Shown here one piece after another: positions 9,758 through 18,658 of a stretch of 26,100 nucleotides of DNA (positions are counted from its first letter, which is position 1; each line of letters opens with the position of its first letter). The notes under the pieces are model-generated. The model made no database searches and was not told the DNA's origin. It saw nothing but the letters and a program-made list of their open reading frames with translations. Both the position numbers and the translations under genes were made by a program. Origin of the DNA: Coemansia sp. RSA 922 (taxonomy: Eukaryota; Kickxellomycota; Kickxellomycetes; Kickxellales; Kickxellaceae); NCBI GenBank assembly GCA_027577415.1, contig JANBQS010000212.1, forward strand, positions 1-26,100, given 5' to 3'.

Positions 9758-11446
9758 CTAGCCCCGGTAAACAAGGCGGCGAAGAGAGTCGGCGTAGGGC
9801 TCGAATGGGTCACTGACCATGGCCCAGGCGACCTCGCGACTAAACTCGTTGCGCAGCTTGAGAGAAAGGTCAACTTGTGCAAAGTTTGGGCACAATATGG
9901 CAATAATCTTGGCCGCGTCAGCAACCATACTGACCAAGCCATCCGCGATATCGGGCACTCGCAGCACCCTGAAGTTGCTACTCAGAGGATAGTACTTTGC
10001 GCGGAGGATACTTGGACTATCGTTAGCTGGAATCTCTTCAATATCCGGCCCAAATGCATGAATATCGCAGGTAAAGCTAACCAGGCTCGGTAGTGCGACA
10101 ATCATCTTGATAAAGTCAGTAACAAAACACTGCCGCTTGGAAATACGCAAGTGCTGGAGAATGGCCGTGGTTGGCGCGGTCTTGATAGAAGAGAAAGTTT
10201 GAGCGCTAGTTGTGTCACCTGTATAGTTCAGCAATGTGGCCACCTCCAGTATGCGGTGAACTTGCTGCTCAATAGGCACCCCCGCTCTTCCGGCTAGGAA
10301 CTCGGTATCCATCTCGGTGACGTCATCGATGCAAATCTGAGCCATCCGCGCAACGCCGCTGCGCTTGAGTACGCTGAACCTGCCTAGCACATTCTTGGCT
10401 ATCGCGCTAAAGGGAATGCTTAGGCTCTGCAACGTCTTGCCATTACCCCTAAAGAGCAACCCGTCGTTAAACGGATATTTCCCTTCCACGACGAGTGTTG
10501 ATAGCACAGGGAATGGCTCCCCGTCCTCGATTGCGGCCCAAATAGCGTCATATGGAATATCGGTGATCTCGACTACTAGAGTTGTCAGACTGGTGTAAGC
10601 CGTCGGAGTCTCGGTCCCACCGTAGAGCAAGTCGAGCCAATTCTTCTCTTCTGAGATAATGATCTCGAGCGTCTTCAGGGTGCGCGCGTTGAGATGAGCA
10701 AGGCTGGCAAACGGGGCGCAGGAGATGTTGGATCCATGAGCAATGCTAGTCAGTCCGGTCGTTCCAGTAAGACTAAGCGATAGTGGTGTGCCGTTTAAGC
10801 CAGAATAAACGTCTACACTGCTTACACGCCCTTGGTACAGCTCTGATATTAGCGCGCCATACAACTGCTCATTATATGATGCAGCATTGGATACGGATTC
10901 GAACTTGACGATCACGCTGGCTACAATAGGGGTAAACTGGAGCAAGGAGCGAGTAAAGGCGACCACTTTTTCTTGGGAATTTACCGAGGCAGAGCTAGAG
11001 TCTTTGTCGGTGGTCTTGTGTAATACTAGCGATATCGTTTTGGCGGCCGGAAACGACATACTCTCGTACTGTGGCATAGTGGCAACGTCTCAAAATGCTC
11101 CGTCGCACATATCCTTCCAGAGAAAGGCTGACACGGTGATTTGTTTGACAAGGTGGGTTTTGCGGAACCGCGGGTACGAATAATCGGCCGGCCATGCCGG
11201 GAACCTGACTTCGAACGCTCTGCGAGAGTGGATAAAAGCAAGCTCACAGTTGTCGCATATGGACTCTAGCGCCGCCGTGCGCCAGCGCTCGCTCACTAAA
11301 AGCAGAGGAGTAAGAATGACCTTCCTCTCGTGGTGCTCAGTAGCACTGAGTTCAAACGAGTTTGTGGAGCGGCCCTCTAGATACTCGACAACCTTGCATA
11401 CAACCAGCATAGGCAAAGTTTGGAACGGCGACAGTGGCAAGCCCAT
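9758..11446 (-). pseudogene. F-box-like protein interrupted by one in-frame TGA
   Basis: The frame starts at ATG 11446 and would give 562 codons, but codon 119 is TGA (11090-11092). Reading continues in the same frame for 439 more residues, so this is a point change and not a frameshift. The N terminus (SPFQTLPMLVVCKVVEYLEG) looks like an F-box helix of the kind in large lineage-specific families of zygomycete-grade fungi, where such proteins would recruit targets to SCF ubiquitin ligase. The rest is helical with irregular Leu-rich stretches (SLTTLVVEITDIP, KTLQSLSIPFSAI), as in degenerate LRR proteins. No good splice pair removes the stop: nearby GT/AG pairs give only about 40 nt with weak donors. 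An open frame of 439 codons beyond the stop means the change is young, a sequencing error, or read through. Function beyond F-box-like is unknown. Confidence 0.7.
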
Positions 11447-13085
11447 GGCAGTGAAAAAGTCAGAATAGGAAGTTTGATTGAATAAAGAGATCGAGTGTCG
11501 AGAAAGAGAGGATAGGAGATAAAAGGACTGGTATTCTCTTGTCACTTAACTACAACAATGCGTCTAAAAAAGTGACAAACAATTTCGAATGCGCCACTAA
11601 TCGATTACAGGTGTTAACTATTTTATTTCCTAACGGAAATGTATAGCTTGTAAAGGTCAAGCAGTGGCTCTGGTGTAACAACTACCAGGCGACACATGGC
11701 AAGTCCGGGCTTCAGACAGCAACTGGCAAAAAAATTATTTTGCTACACATTGGTGAAGCTGTTAGCAGTATAATACATCATGCACTGCTTTTAAAGCGGC
11801 CGCAAAGTGGCGGAATATAAAAAAAAATATTTGTGTAAAAAGGAAATTGAACCCCGTGGGATTCGTTCCCCGACAAGCAGGGACTGAGAGCAGATATGCG
11901 GGTAGCATGCCATGACCAAGCAACAATAAAGCTGCAAATTGGTTCGGCAACAGTTCTACCCAAATCCCTCCCAAACACAGATGGATTGAATGTGAAGCAA
12001 AAACAGCTGTTTGACGAGCTATTTTCCACACTCAGTAAATGTGAAGATGAGCTTGCCATATAAAAACGCAAGGCTGAACAACATAATTAGATCAGGCAAT
12101 CAAAAGTTGTTATGGGAGAGGGGTCAAGTGTAATCATGTGGCGTTGTCCATAGACAGCGTTGAATACTCTGGCGAGGCCAAGATAATTGATGGCTACGTA
12201 GCGTGTTGCCCAAGTTTTTCTACTTTTCTCTTTTACTCGGTCCAAACCTATACAATTTCATATTGACCCTGGAGAATACAGGCTGTGCATGAAGTCACCT
12301 CACCAAACTTTGCCACATGCTCCGCCGGTGCCGATTGTCTTTCTACTACTAACGGAATGTTTTCTATTTACAAGTAGTCAAGGAGCTAGCACGGGTTTAT
12401 CTCTATATAGGCGATATATTTTGGTTTCTTTCATACAACTCCTATTACGCCTTCACTTGAATAACACACGTGTAGCGGCTGCTATGCTCTCTGGCGTCCG
12501 TGTACTGTAAGCTATGACTTAAAGCTCATGTTTGCAAAAACGTTTTCTGGGCTCAGAATATTTGCTCTTCACAGTCATATAGATGTCTATTAGTTAGTGC
12601 TCATTTAGTGTCTGAGCGCTTTGCATGTAACGTATACTGCCAGAAATCTACTGAGAGCTTTGCTATATGAGAGCATCGCTTGTAATATCCAACCGAATCA
12701 CACATGCAAAAGTACTAGTCGCTCAAACAAATGCCAAACTTTCGGTCAACAGCGTACATTGAACACGAGAAACTCTTGCAGCTATATGGCACATCATCGG
12801 CAATGACAACAAAGCCATTTGTTTTGCTGTCATGTACTGTGGTATCTGACTCTATCGCTCAAAAAGAGAACCAAATGCTGCCGCCAATATCTGCTTGGTG
12901 TAGAATGCAGCTGCTATGCGCCCCAGGCACTATTTTCTTAGTGCTCGCTATACTATATTGGTTCATTTCTTAACAAAGTCGAACTATGCACACTTTATCT
13001 ACTATTCACACTTTTAAAGAAGAGAGATAGTAAACCTTGTTGGTGTTAAATGACCTTCAATTGTGAATAAAGAGTTTGAAAATAT
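11447..13085. other. Non-coding region holding the 3' flank of duplication unit A
   Basis: From 11447 to about 11663 lies the promoter side of the F-box-like gene. From 11664 the sequence matches 14312 onward. Clear conserved blocks are 11740-11855, 11994-12023 (30 bases identical to 14641-14670), about 12080-12119, 12134-12180 and 12923-13015. Open frames here (for example plus-strand 12289-12510 and 12731-12973) are not convincing genes: their reading frames break or end differently in the second copy. Confidence 0.6.
11837..11930 (-). other. tRNA-like element with B-box-like motif and T run (copy A)
   Basis: Read on the minus strand, an A-box-like TTGCTTGGTCATGG is followed about 70 nt later by GGTTCAATTTCC, close to a tRNA B box/T-loop, and then directly by TTTTT, a pol III-type terminator. 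The same arrangement occurs in copy B. The T stem is weak (G.U pairs) and I cannot draw a full cloverleaf, so this is not called a tRNA gene. It could be a decayed tRNA, a tRNA-derived SINE fragment, or chance. Confidence 0.3.
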
Positions 13086-13977
13086 TCAAGGCTGGGTAAG
13101 CAGGCTATCAGCTAATTCTTTCAACTGCTGCGCCAAGGCCTCGCCCTCACCCTCCATGAGATCCGGCAGATACATCAAGATAATTTTAAGATCGCCCTTG
13201 GAGATGCCGAGGAGGATACGACTATGATGCAGGTCCTTGTCCAGCATCTCCTTTGCCACTGTTCCTGTTGGGTCCAAATTGGTGCGTACATCACCCCTTG
13301 CAAAGCACATGCCCATAAATACATTGTGGCACGTCGCCGCTTCGACTAGAATTGACCTTGCAGAGCCGCCCTCCATGATATACTGGTACAAATCGTGCAA
13401 CCAGTCTCTTACCATTTCACATGGATTACGTGTCAACATTTGATGAATTCCAGTAACCAAGACCACCCGCAATGGTCCTAAAACGCGTCCAGTGAGCATC
13501 TGAAACATGCTTGTCAGAACTTTTGGTGATAAATGGTCAATAGGCATGCATCCCATCATGGCCAGAGAGGAGCACAGCAGTGGTGCGGGAATTGGCGAGC
13601 CATACCCTTTTGGCTTTCTGAGACGGATCATTGTCTCTTTGCACAGCTTTGCTAACTCTGGGCTGTCGTGATGAAAAATGGATAAGTTGGCTGTCCTGTC
13701 AGAATCTGTACCTCCGACTTGAACTGGCAGGAATCTGAACCCATCCATCCACTCCAATGTCTGGTGCAGGGCGCGAAGATCGCCGACATCAGGAATGAGC
13801 GGGCAACGGAAAATTCGCTGGTAGAAAACACATACTCTTGACAACAGCAAAAAGGGGAATGGCCCGAAGACCTTGCTCACCTTGGCCTGTGTCACCAATT
13901 TGCCATTGCTATCTCAAGGTGCTAGCATGTCAACACTTAGCTGGCAGAGCCATAGCCTCGCTATTATTACCTCTCAT
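13086..13977 (-). pseudogene. Truncated copy A of an unrecognised duplicated gene family
   Basis: The frame from 13898 down to the stop at 13086 (270 residues) aligns along its whole length with residues about 259-560 of the protein at 15761-17443, roughly 35-40% identical by eye. Shared marks include KLVT, SK..GPF, a PLL..LA...PID.LS stretch, a GGS motif, HSRILLGI or YSRILLGI, and the terminal QP-stop. The frame has no ATG at its beginning: a TGA sits six codons before 13898. The upstream DNA matching the other copy's NLS region (PPAKRQR) has lost 2 nt relative to it and carries a stop, and nearly all the N-terminal 240 codons are gone. An alternative is a 58-nt intron (13913-13970, donor GTAATA, acceptor GAG) joining ATG at 13977 to the conserved DSNGKLVT; the acceptor is poor. 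The C-terminal acidic repeat of copy B is absent. Pseudogene or short functional form are both open. Confidence 0.55.
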
Positions 13978-14165
13978 ATATGTAGTAATTATATCAGAAA
14001 CTCCCCATCTAATTACACTAGTAAAATCGTTTCCTCAGCAATCTTACTAGTGAGGGGCCAATCTCTGTTCACACTGGAAGCTCGGTGTTGTCTGTCAGCA
14101 CTGCTCTTTGTGGACTGTCAGGCCGATTGCGAGCATCATCTTGTGGTCCTGGAACTCGCGTAACA

Positions 14166-15760
14166 ATACATGGCTTGATGGTCAAATAAATAAACATCCT
14201 ATGAAATATTTAAACAAGTCGCTATCTAATTGATAACCCATTGTAAACACTGCTTTAGAGTTGGCAAAGGCATTGGGATTATCTCAGTCAAAAAATGCGC
14301 AAAACATACTGGTGACTCTGGTGTAACAACTACCTGGCAGCACTTGTAATGCTTGGACTCTAGCCAGCAACTGGCAATAATAATTTATTTTGCTACACAT
14401 CGGTGAATCTGTCGGCAGTATACATCATGCGCTGCTTATAATATTGCCACTAAATGGTGGAATATATAAAAAATATTTTTGTGTAAAAAGGAAATTGAAC
14501 CCCGGGAAGCTCCCCCTTAACCAACAGGGCCTGAAAGTAGACTAGTGGACAGCAGGCCCCGCCCAAGCAACAGTGAAGCTGCGAATTGGATTGGCCACAT
14601 AGCTCTATCCATCCCCCTCAGATCACGGAACACCGAGCGCGAAGCAAAAACAGCTGTTTGACGAGCTATTATTCACACTCAGTAAATGTGTTGCTGAACT
14701 CGCCCAATATCAACCTAAGGCCAAGGAACATAATTAAATCAGGCAATCAAAAGTTGTTATGGGAGATATGTCATGTGTAATCATGTGGCGTTGCTCATAG
14801 ACGGCGTTGAACGCTCTGACGAGGCCATGCTTACATGACAATAACTGATGGCCACGTAGTGCGTTCTCTGAGCTTTTTCAATTCTTTTTGCTCCTCAATT
14901 TTTCACATATTCATGTTCTATGGATATTATTCAGATCCTGGAGAGTAAGAGTTCAGCAGAAAGATATTTCGCTAAATCCTGCCACACACATACATGAATT
15001 CTATCCAAACCCATTCACAGCATTAATGGATGTAGACTCGGCAAGCACTGTTTCAAATTCTACCTCCAACGACTAACCTATTATTTAGAGGGAATACCAT
15101 GGCCTACAAGTGTTTGTCTATATTCAGGCGATATATTGTGGTCTCTTCCACGCAACTTCAACTACGCTTTGGCTTGAATATCGTGTATGTGGTGACTACT
15201 ATGCTCTCCAACGTTTGTGTGCCGCTTAGCTCATTTTTTCTTAATCTCTTTCTGGGCTCAGTAGTTATGCATTTTGCAGTCATGTAGGTGTCTACTTGTC
15301 AGTGCTCCTTAGAGTTGTGACACTTTGCATTTACTAACTTGAGGTTGCTGCTGTAGCAACAGCCAGTGCTGGATACTGCCAGAGATGGGCTCAAACAAAT
15401 GCCAAACTTTTAGTCAATAGCGCACATAGAACATGTGAAAGACAGATAGACAGATAGCACAGAGCCAGCAACACCAAGGCAATTTTGTTTTGCTCTCGAG
15501 CATTTTGATATTCAGCTCGCCCACACAAAAAAGAGTATCAATTGCTACTGCCAATATTTGCTTGGTGTAGAGCGAACTCACATCACAACTGCCAGGTGCC
15601 TCCCTGGCATTATTTTCTTATTGCTTGCTATACTATATTGGTTCATTTCTTATCAAAGTCGAACTACGCATACTTTATCTACTATTCACACTTTTAGAGA
15701 TGAGAAAGTAAACTTTGTTGATGTAATAATGTCAAGTGTGATTTAAGATAATAAAAACAT
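14166..15760. other. Junction and 3' flank of duplication unit B, non-coding
   Basis: 14166-14311 is unique sequence between the two units. From 14312 the DNA repeats the flank of unit A block by block, including 14381-14503, 14641-14670, about 14727-14766, 14780-14826 and 15603-15695. A short tandem of GACAGATA-like units occurs near 15440-15457. Plus-strand frames such as 15099-15287 and 15558-15746 share short stretches with unit A but have different starts and ends, so I do not call genes. Confidence 0.6.
14485..14573 (-). other. tRNA-like element with B-box-like motif and T run (copy B)
   Basis: This is the counterpart of 11837-11930. On the minus strand, TTGCTTGGGCGGGG, then about 65 nt, then GGGGTTCAATTTCC followed by TTTTT. 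The two end motifs are kept while the DNA between them differs considerably, as might be expected if the motifs matter or if both descend from a tRNA-like ancestor. No full cloverleaf could be drawn. Confidence 0.3.
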
Positions 15761-17443
15761 TCAAGGCTGGTTAAAATGGCTATCAATGATTTCCGTCAGT
15801 CGCTGAACTACATCCTCGTCCCGCCCCTTCATTAAACCCGGCAGATACCTGAAGAACACTTCAAGCTCCTTCACCCGAATCCCAAGGAGAATACGACTAT
15901 AGTGCTCACCTTTCCGAAGCATTTCTACGGCAATTTCGCCAGTCAAATCCAAATTAGCGTCCAATTCAGAGTCCAAGTCGGTGTCCAAGTCGGAGTCCAA
16001 GTCAGCCTCAGCGTCGGCTTCCAAATTAGCATGCAAGTCAGCGTCCATGTCGGGGTCGGGTGTATCCTTCAGCTTGCACTTCTCCAAATATGCCGCGCGA
16101 CACTTCGCAGCCATTTTCAGCACCTTATTTACACTGCCGCCCTTAATAACAAAGTGACTCATGCCGTCGAGCCAGTTCCTCACCTGGCCGAAAAGCTCGT
16201 CTTTCGTCTTCTGCCGAGTTCCTCTATTGGTCGCAAATCGCAGTGACCCTACAACCCTGCATGTCGCCTCTGTGAACATCTTGGCCATTGCAGTGCCCGA
16301 TAGTTCGTCGATGGGCACGTAACTCAGGGTTGCCAAATAGTAGAAGAGCAAGGGACCGGGGACCACTGCACTATACCCTCGCGGCAGTCTGAGTCGGTTT
16401 ACCAATTGCCTCTTGATCGTCGCAAACTCTGGGCCATCACGTTGCACTAAGTTTAAGCTAGTCATCATGTCTGAATTCGCGGGTTTGACATTGATTATTT
16501 GTGGCTTGAACCCTTTTGTCACCTGCAACGTCTCGAGAAACTCTGGCAGATCGGCATCGTCAAAAGCGAATTGACAACCAGGAGTCCGGCGGAGTAGCGT
16601 GGGCACCATCTGTGGCATTAAAAAAATGAAGGGCCCACATGCCTTGGACAGGTGGGCGCGCGTCACCAATTTGCCGTTGCTATCCTGTAAGGCATCAGTA
16701 CGTTGGCGCTTAGCTGGCGGAGCCATATCTTTGCTATTATCAAGTGCAGCGGCGGGTGAGGCATCGGTGGCGGCATCGGCAGTGCGCACAGCAGAGTTGG
16801 TAATGGTGGCAGTGGTAGCGACAATGGGAAGAGGAGGGGGCAGGGCGTCAAGTTTCTCCGTGGGCGAATCGGCATCCATGGCAGCAGTGCAAGGGACAAG
16901 TGCGGCGGCTGAGGAATCGGCAGCAAGGGTAGCATGCAAGGCCACAAAGGCAAGAAAGGCCAACGTGGTCAGTGTGGCTGCGGGTGGACTAGCAGCGTCT
17001 GGAGCTGCAGGTGTAACAGAGGGAGCCGGGGGCAAACTGGCAGCGGCGGCAGCAAGGGTAGAAGGATTCGGGTCATCAAGCGCGACTACAGGAGGATCGG
17101 CAGTAGCTGGGGCTGGGGCGGTGTCTGTGACATTAGCGACTGTGTCCAAAGCGTAACATTCATCAAAAACGCTAATATCGCCAACATCATCAAAATCGTT
17201 AAACGCGCCTAGGTCATCTAAGGCGCCAACAGGAAAAGAGACAGGCGCAGTAGGGGAGGCGGGGTTATTGCCGACAGCAGGGAGAGCAGGTAAAGCAGCT
17301 GCTGTAGACTCCAGCTGCTCCAGGCGAACGCTCTCCTTGGTCAGCTCTTTAAGCTCACGTTGTCTCTCCTCAACTTTCTTCTTCACTCTCAGCTGTGCGA
17401 GTTTTAACTGCCAGAGAGACGCTCCGGGCCCTAGGTTATCCAT
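15761..17443 (-). CDS. Unrecognised protein with coiled coil, Ala/Pro-rich linker, NLS-like motif and conserved C-terminal domain (copy B)
   Basis: This 560-residue protein matches no family I know. Residues about 10-45 (LWQLKLAQLRVKKKVEERQR and on) form a charged coiled coil. Residues 46-235 are Ala/Pro/Thr-rich and low in complexity, with an acidic Asp/Phe patch at 74-94. PPAKRQR at 242-248 resembles a nuclear localisation signal. Residues about 257-560 are a mostly helical domain shared with copy A at 13086-13977. Within it, residues about 461-498 are an inserted Asp/Leu repeat of period four. The start is ATG 17443; the frame is open further upstream only through TTG codons. The layout (dimerising coiled coil, NLS, disordered linker) suggests a nuclear protein, but that is inference. 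Domain conservation between the copies supports real coding. Expression would come from the AT-rich region after 17443, which has a weak TTTATAA about 110 bp upstream. Confidence 0.7.
   Translation of the reverse strand: MDNLGPGASLWQLKLAQLRVKKKVEERQRELKELTKESVRLEQLESTAAALPALPAVGNNPASPTAPVSFPVGALDDLGAFNDFDDVGDISVFDECYALDTVANVTDTAPAPATADPPVVALDDPNPSTLAAAAASLPPAPSVTPAAPDAASPPAATLTTLAFLAFVALHATLAADSSAAALVPCTAAMDADSPTEKLDALPPPLPIVATTATITNSAVRTADAATDASPAAALDNSKDMAPPAKRQRTDALQDSNGKLVTRAHLSKACGPFIFLMPQMVPTLLRRTPGCQFAFDDADLPEFLETLQVTKGFKPQIINVKPANSDMMTSLNLVQRDGPEFATIKRQLVNRLRLPRGYSAVVPGPLLFYYLATLSYVPIDELSGTAMAKMFTEATCRVVGSLRFATNRGTRQKTKDELFGQVRNWLDGMSHFVIKGGSVNKVLKMAAKCRAAYLEKCKLKDTPDPDMDADLHANLEADAEADLDSDLDTDLDSELDANLDLTGEIAVEMLRKGEHYSRILLGIRVKELEVFFRYLPGLMKGRDEDVVQRLTEIIDSHFNQP
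15951..16061 (-). repeat. 12-bp-period coding minisatellite (Asp-Leu-Asp-Ser/Thr/Ala)
   Basis: Imperfect copies of a 12-bp unit (plus-strand form TCGGAGTCCAAG) encode four-residue units such as DLDS, DLDT, SELD and ANLD within residues about 461-498 of the protein at 15761-17443. The insert is in frame and absent from copy A, so it expanded in one copy only, or was lost from the other. It is a likely site of length variation between strains. Confidence 0.8.
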
Positions 17444-18178
17444 TGGCAAACAAGAATACAAGAAGCGAAAGAGAGAAAGGCGTGGTGTGATGGAAGCAAT
17501 AAATTGAGAAAACAACTATACAAAAATGGAAGGTTGTTTACTACAGCCCGTTATAAAGAGCTTGAATATAAAATTTTTTATAAGGAAAAGTGGAGTTGGA
17601 GACGAGAGAGAAAGTCAGACTTGCCAAAAAAAAGCGGGCCGAAGAAGGGCGGGAAGGTAGACTCTACATATACTGTTGCGAGTACATTTGTAAGAAAAAT
17701 TTGACCACGACTACCTGCACAGCCACCCGACCCTTTCGGGTCTGAAAGCGCCTCCCATGCGCAACCGCAGATCCGCACTCATTGTTCCATCCAGCCAGCC
17801 TCAGCTTACGTATTCCCAAAGACACAAATGACAAGAAATCAGGACACAAACAATAGGCAATACATGCAGCGGCTGCTGATGACGTGCGAGTAGAGCGATG
17901 GGTAGAGCGAAGTAGTTGGTATATTTTTAACGTATAAAAAGTGAGAGCAAATATAGCTATATCCAACCTATGGCAGAGTACTCGCAGCCGGCATCTCGGA
18001 GATATTTGTCGGCAGCTCAGAGACCCCAGTTGGCAGTGTTCCACGTGGGCTGTCAGGCCGGTTTTGTGCATTATCGTGCTGTTCCGTAACCGGCGCAACA
18101 TAGCCAAATAAGACAAAGAGGCTTGGAGCGGGATAGGAGATTGCATTGTCATTTTTTTTTTTTAAATTAAGTCAAGTG
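17444..18178. other. Upstream region of copy B, AT-rich
   Basis: This holds the presumed promoter of the gene at 15761-17443. The part near 17985-18105 matches unit A at about 14060-14165. A minus-strand frame at 17664-18152 does begin with ATG and shares about 24 codons in frame with unit A before unit A hits a stop; its composition is not protein-like enough to call. Confidence 0.5.
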
Positions 18179-18658
18179 ATGGCGAGGGGCGCTTGTTTAC
18201 ACATGTACTTTCCCTTTGCATTTCCAGCAAGCGTAACTATTTTTAGGCCCTGTCACACTTGTGCCCAAATAGGCGGGGTGCTTCCCTTTGCGTTGTTTAT
18301 TGCGGCCGTCAACTCTACCGAGAAGGATAAGCGATGGCAGCAGAAAGAATGGTTTACTTCTGACGACCTCGTCAGATTATGTTACTCAGCCCTGCATTTC
18401 TCATTAAACGGCCATTTTTGCACCACATTTCGCAATAGCTCCAAGATCTGCGAGGAGTGGAGCTGTGTGTGCTTTACACAGTTTTCAACTTCATTGCTGC
18501 ATATGTTGACCCTACATCCGCTTGTCTCTTTTCAGGCCCTAATGGCAAGGGAACGAACCTCCTGGTGTTACACTTCATTCAGTCAACCAATGTTTTATAT
18601 TCACAATTCTAATATGATTCTAAAGTTATCATCGACTTCCTCGGTTGACACTGTGTAG
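18179..18658 (+). CDS. Hypothetical protein, doubtful
   Basis: An ATG-started frame of 159 residues, rich in Cys, Phe, Ser and His, with no domain I recognise and no transmembrane or signal pattern that convinces me. It begins a few bases after an AT-rich tract and just beyond the right edge of the duplication. The composition could as well be non-coding DNA read by chance. It is listed only because it is the longest ATG-initiated frame in a 2-kb stretch without other genes. Confidence 0.2.
   Translation: MARGACLHMYFPFAFPASVTIFRPCHTCAQIGGVLPFALFIAAVNSTEKDKRWQQKEWFTSDDLVRLCYSALHFSLNGHFCTTFRNSSKICEEWSCVCFTQFSTSLLHMLTLHPLVSFQALMARERTSWCYTSFSQPMFYIHNSNMILKLSSTSSVDTV

Larger units (their letters stand above)
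11664..14165. repeat. Direct duplication unit A (about 2.5 kb)
   Basis: This segment matches 14312-18105 in the same orientation: a 3' flank (11664-13085), a minus-strand gene remnant (13086-13977) and a short upstream block (about 14060-14165, matching about 17985-18105 around GACTGTCAGGCCG/GGCTGTCAGGCCG). It lacks roughly 1.2 kb present in unit B, covering most of the N-terminal coding region and part of the upstream region. By eye, flanking blocks reach 80-92% identity. There are no terminal inverted repeats or obvious target-site duplications, so a tandem segmental duplication is more likely than a transposon. Edges are approximate. Confidence 0.75.
14312..18105. repeat. Direct duplication unit B (about 3.8 kb)
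   Basis: This is the longer copy of the unit at 11664-14165, with 3' flank, an intact minus-strand gene and upstream block in the same order and orientation. Length differs from unit A mainly because unit B keeps the coding region for residues 1-240, its upstream region and a coding minisatellite (15951-16061). Which copy is ancestral is not visible, but B looks more complete and A looks deleted. Confidence 0.75.

Noticed and set aside
11040..11100. An intron removing the TGA in the F-box-like gene
   Set aside because: Available GT-AG pairs are too short (about 40 nt) with poor donors, and both sides are in the same frame with continuous protein-like sequence.
12731..12973. Plus-strand frame ending in a hydrophobic stretch, partly shared with 15558-15746
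   Set aside because: Only the last about 16 residues correspond; starts and ends differ, and the similarity follows from the conserved DNA block.
11664..18105. The duplicated region as a transposon
   Set aside because: No terminal inverted repeats, long terminal repeats, transposase or reverse transcriptase motifs, and the two units are adjacent and in direct orientation.
17664..18152. Minus-strand frame upstream of the copy B gene, partly shared with unit A
   Set aside because: Only about 24 codons correspond before a stop in unit A; the sequence is Ser/Arg/Cys-rich and not protein-like.
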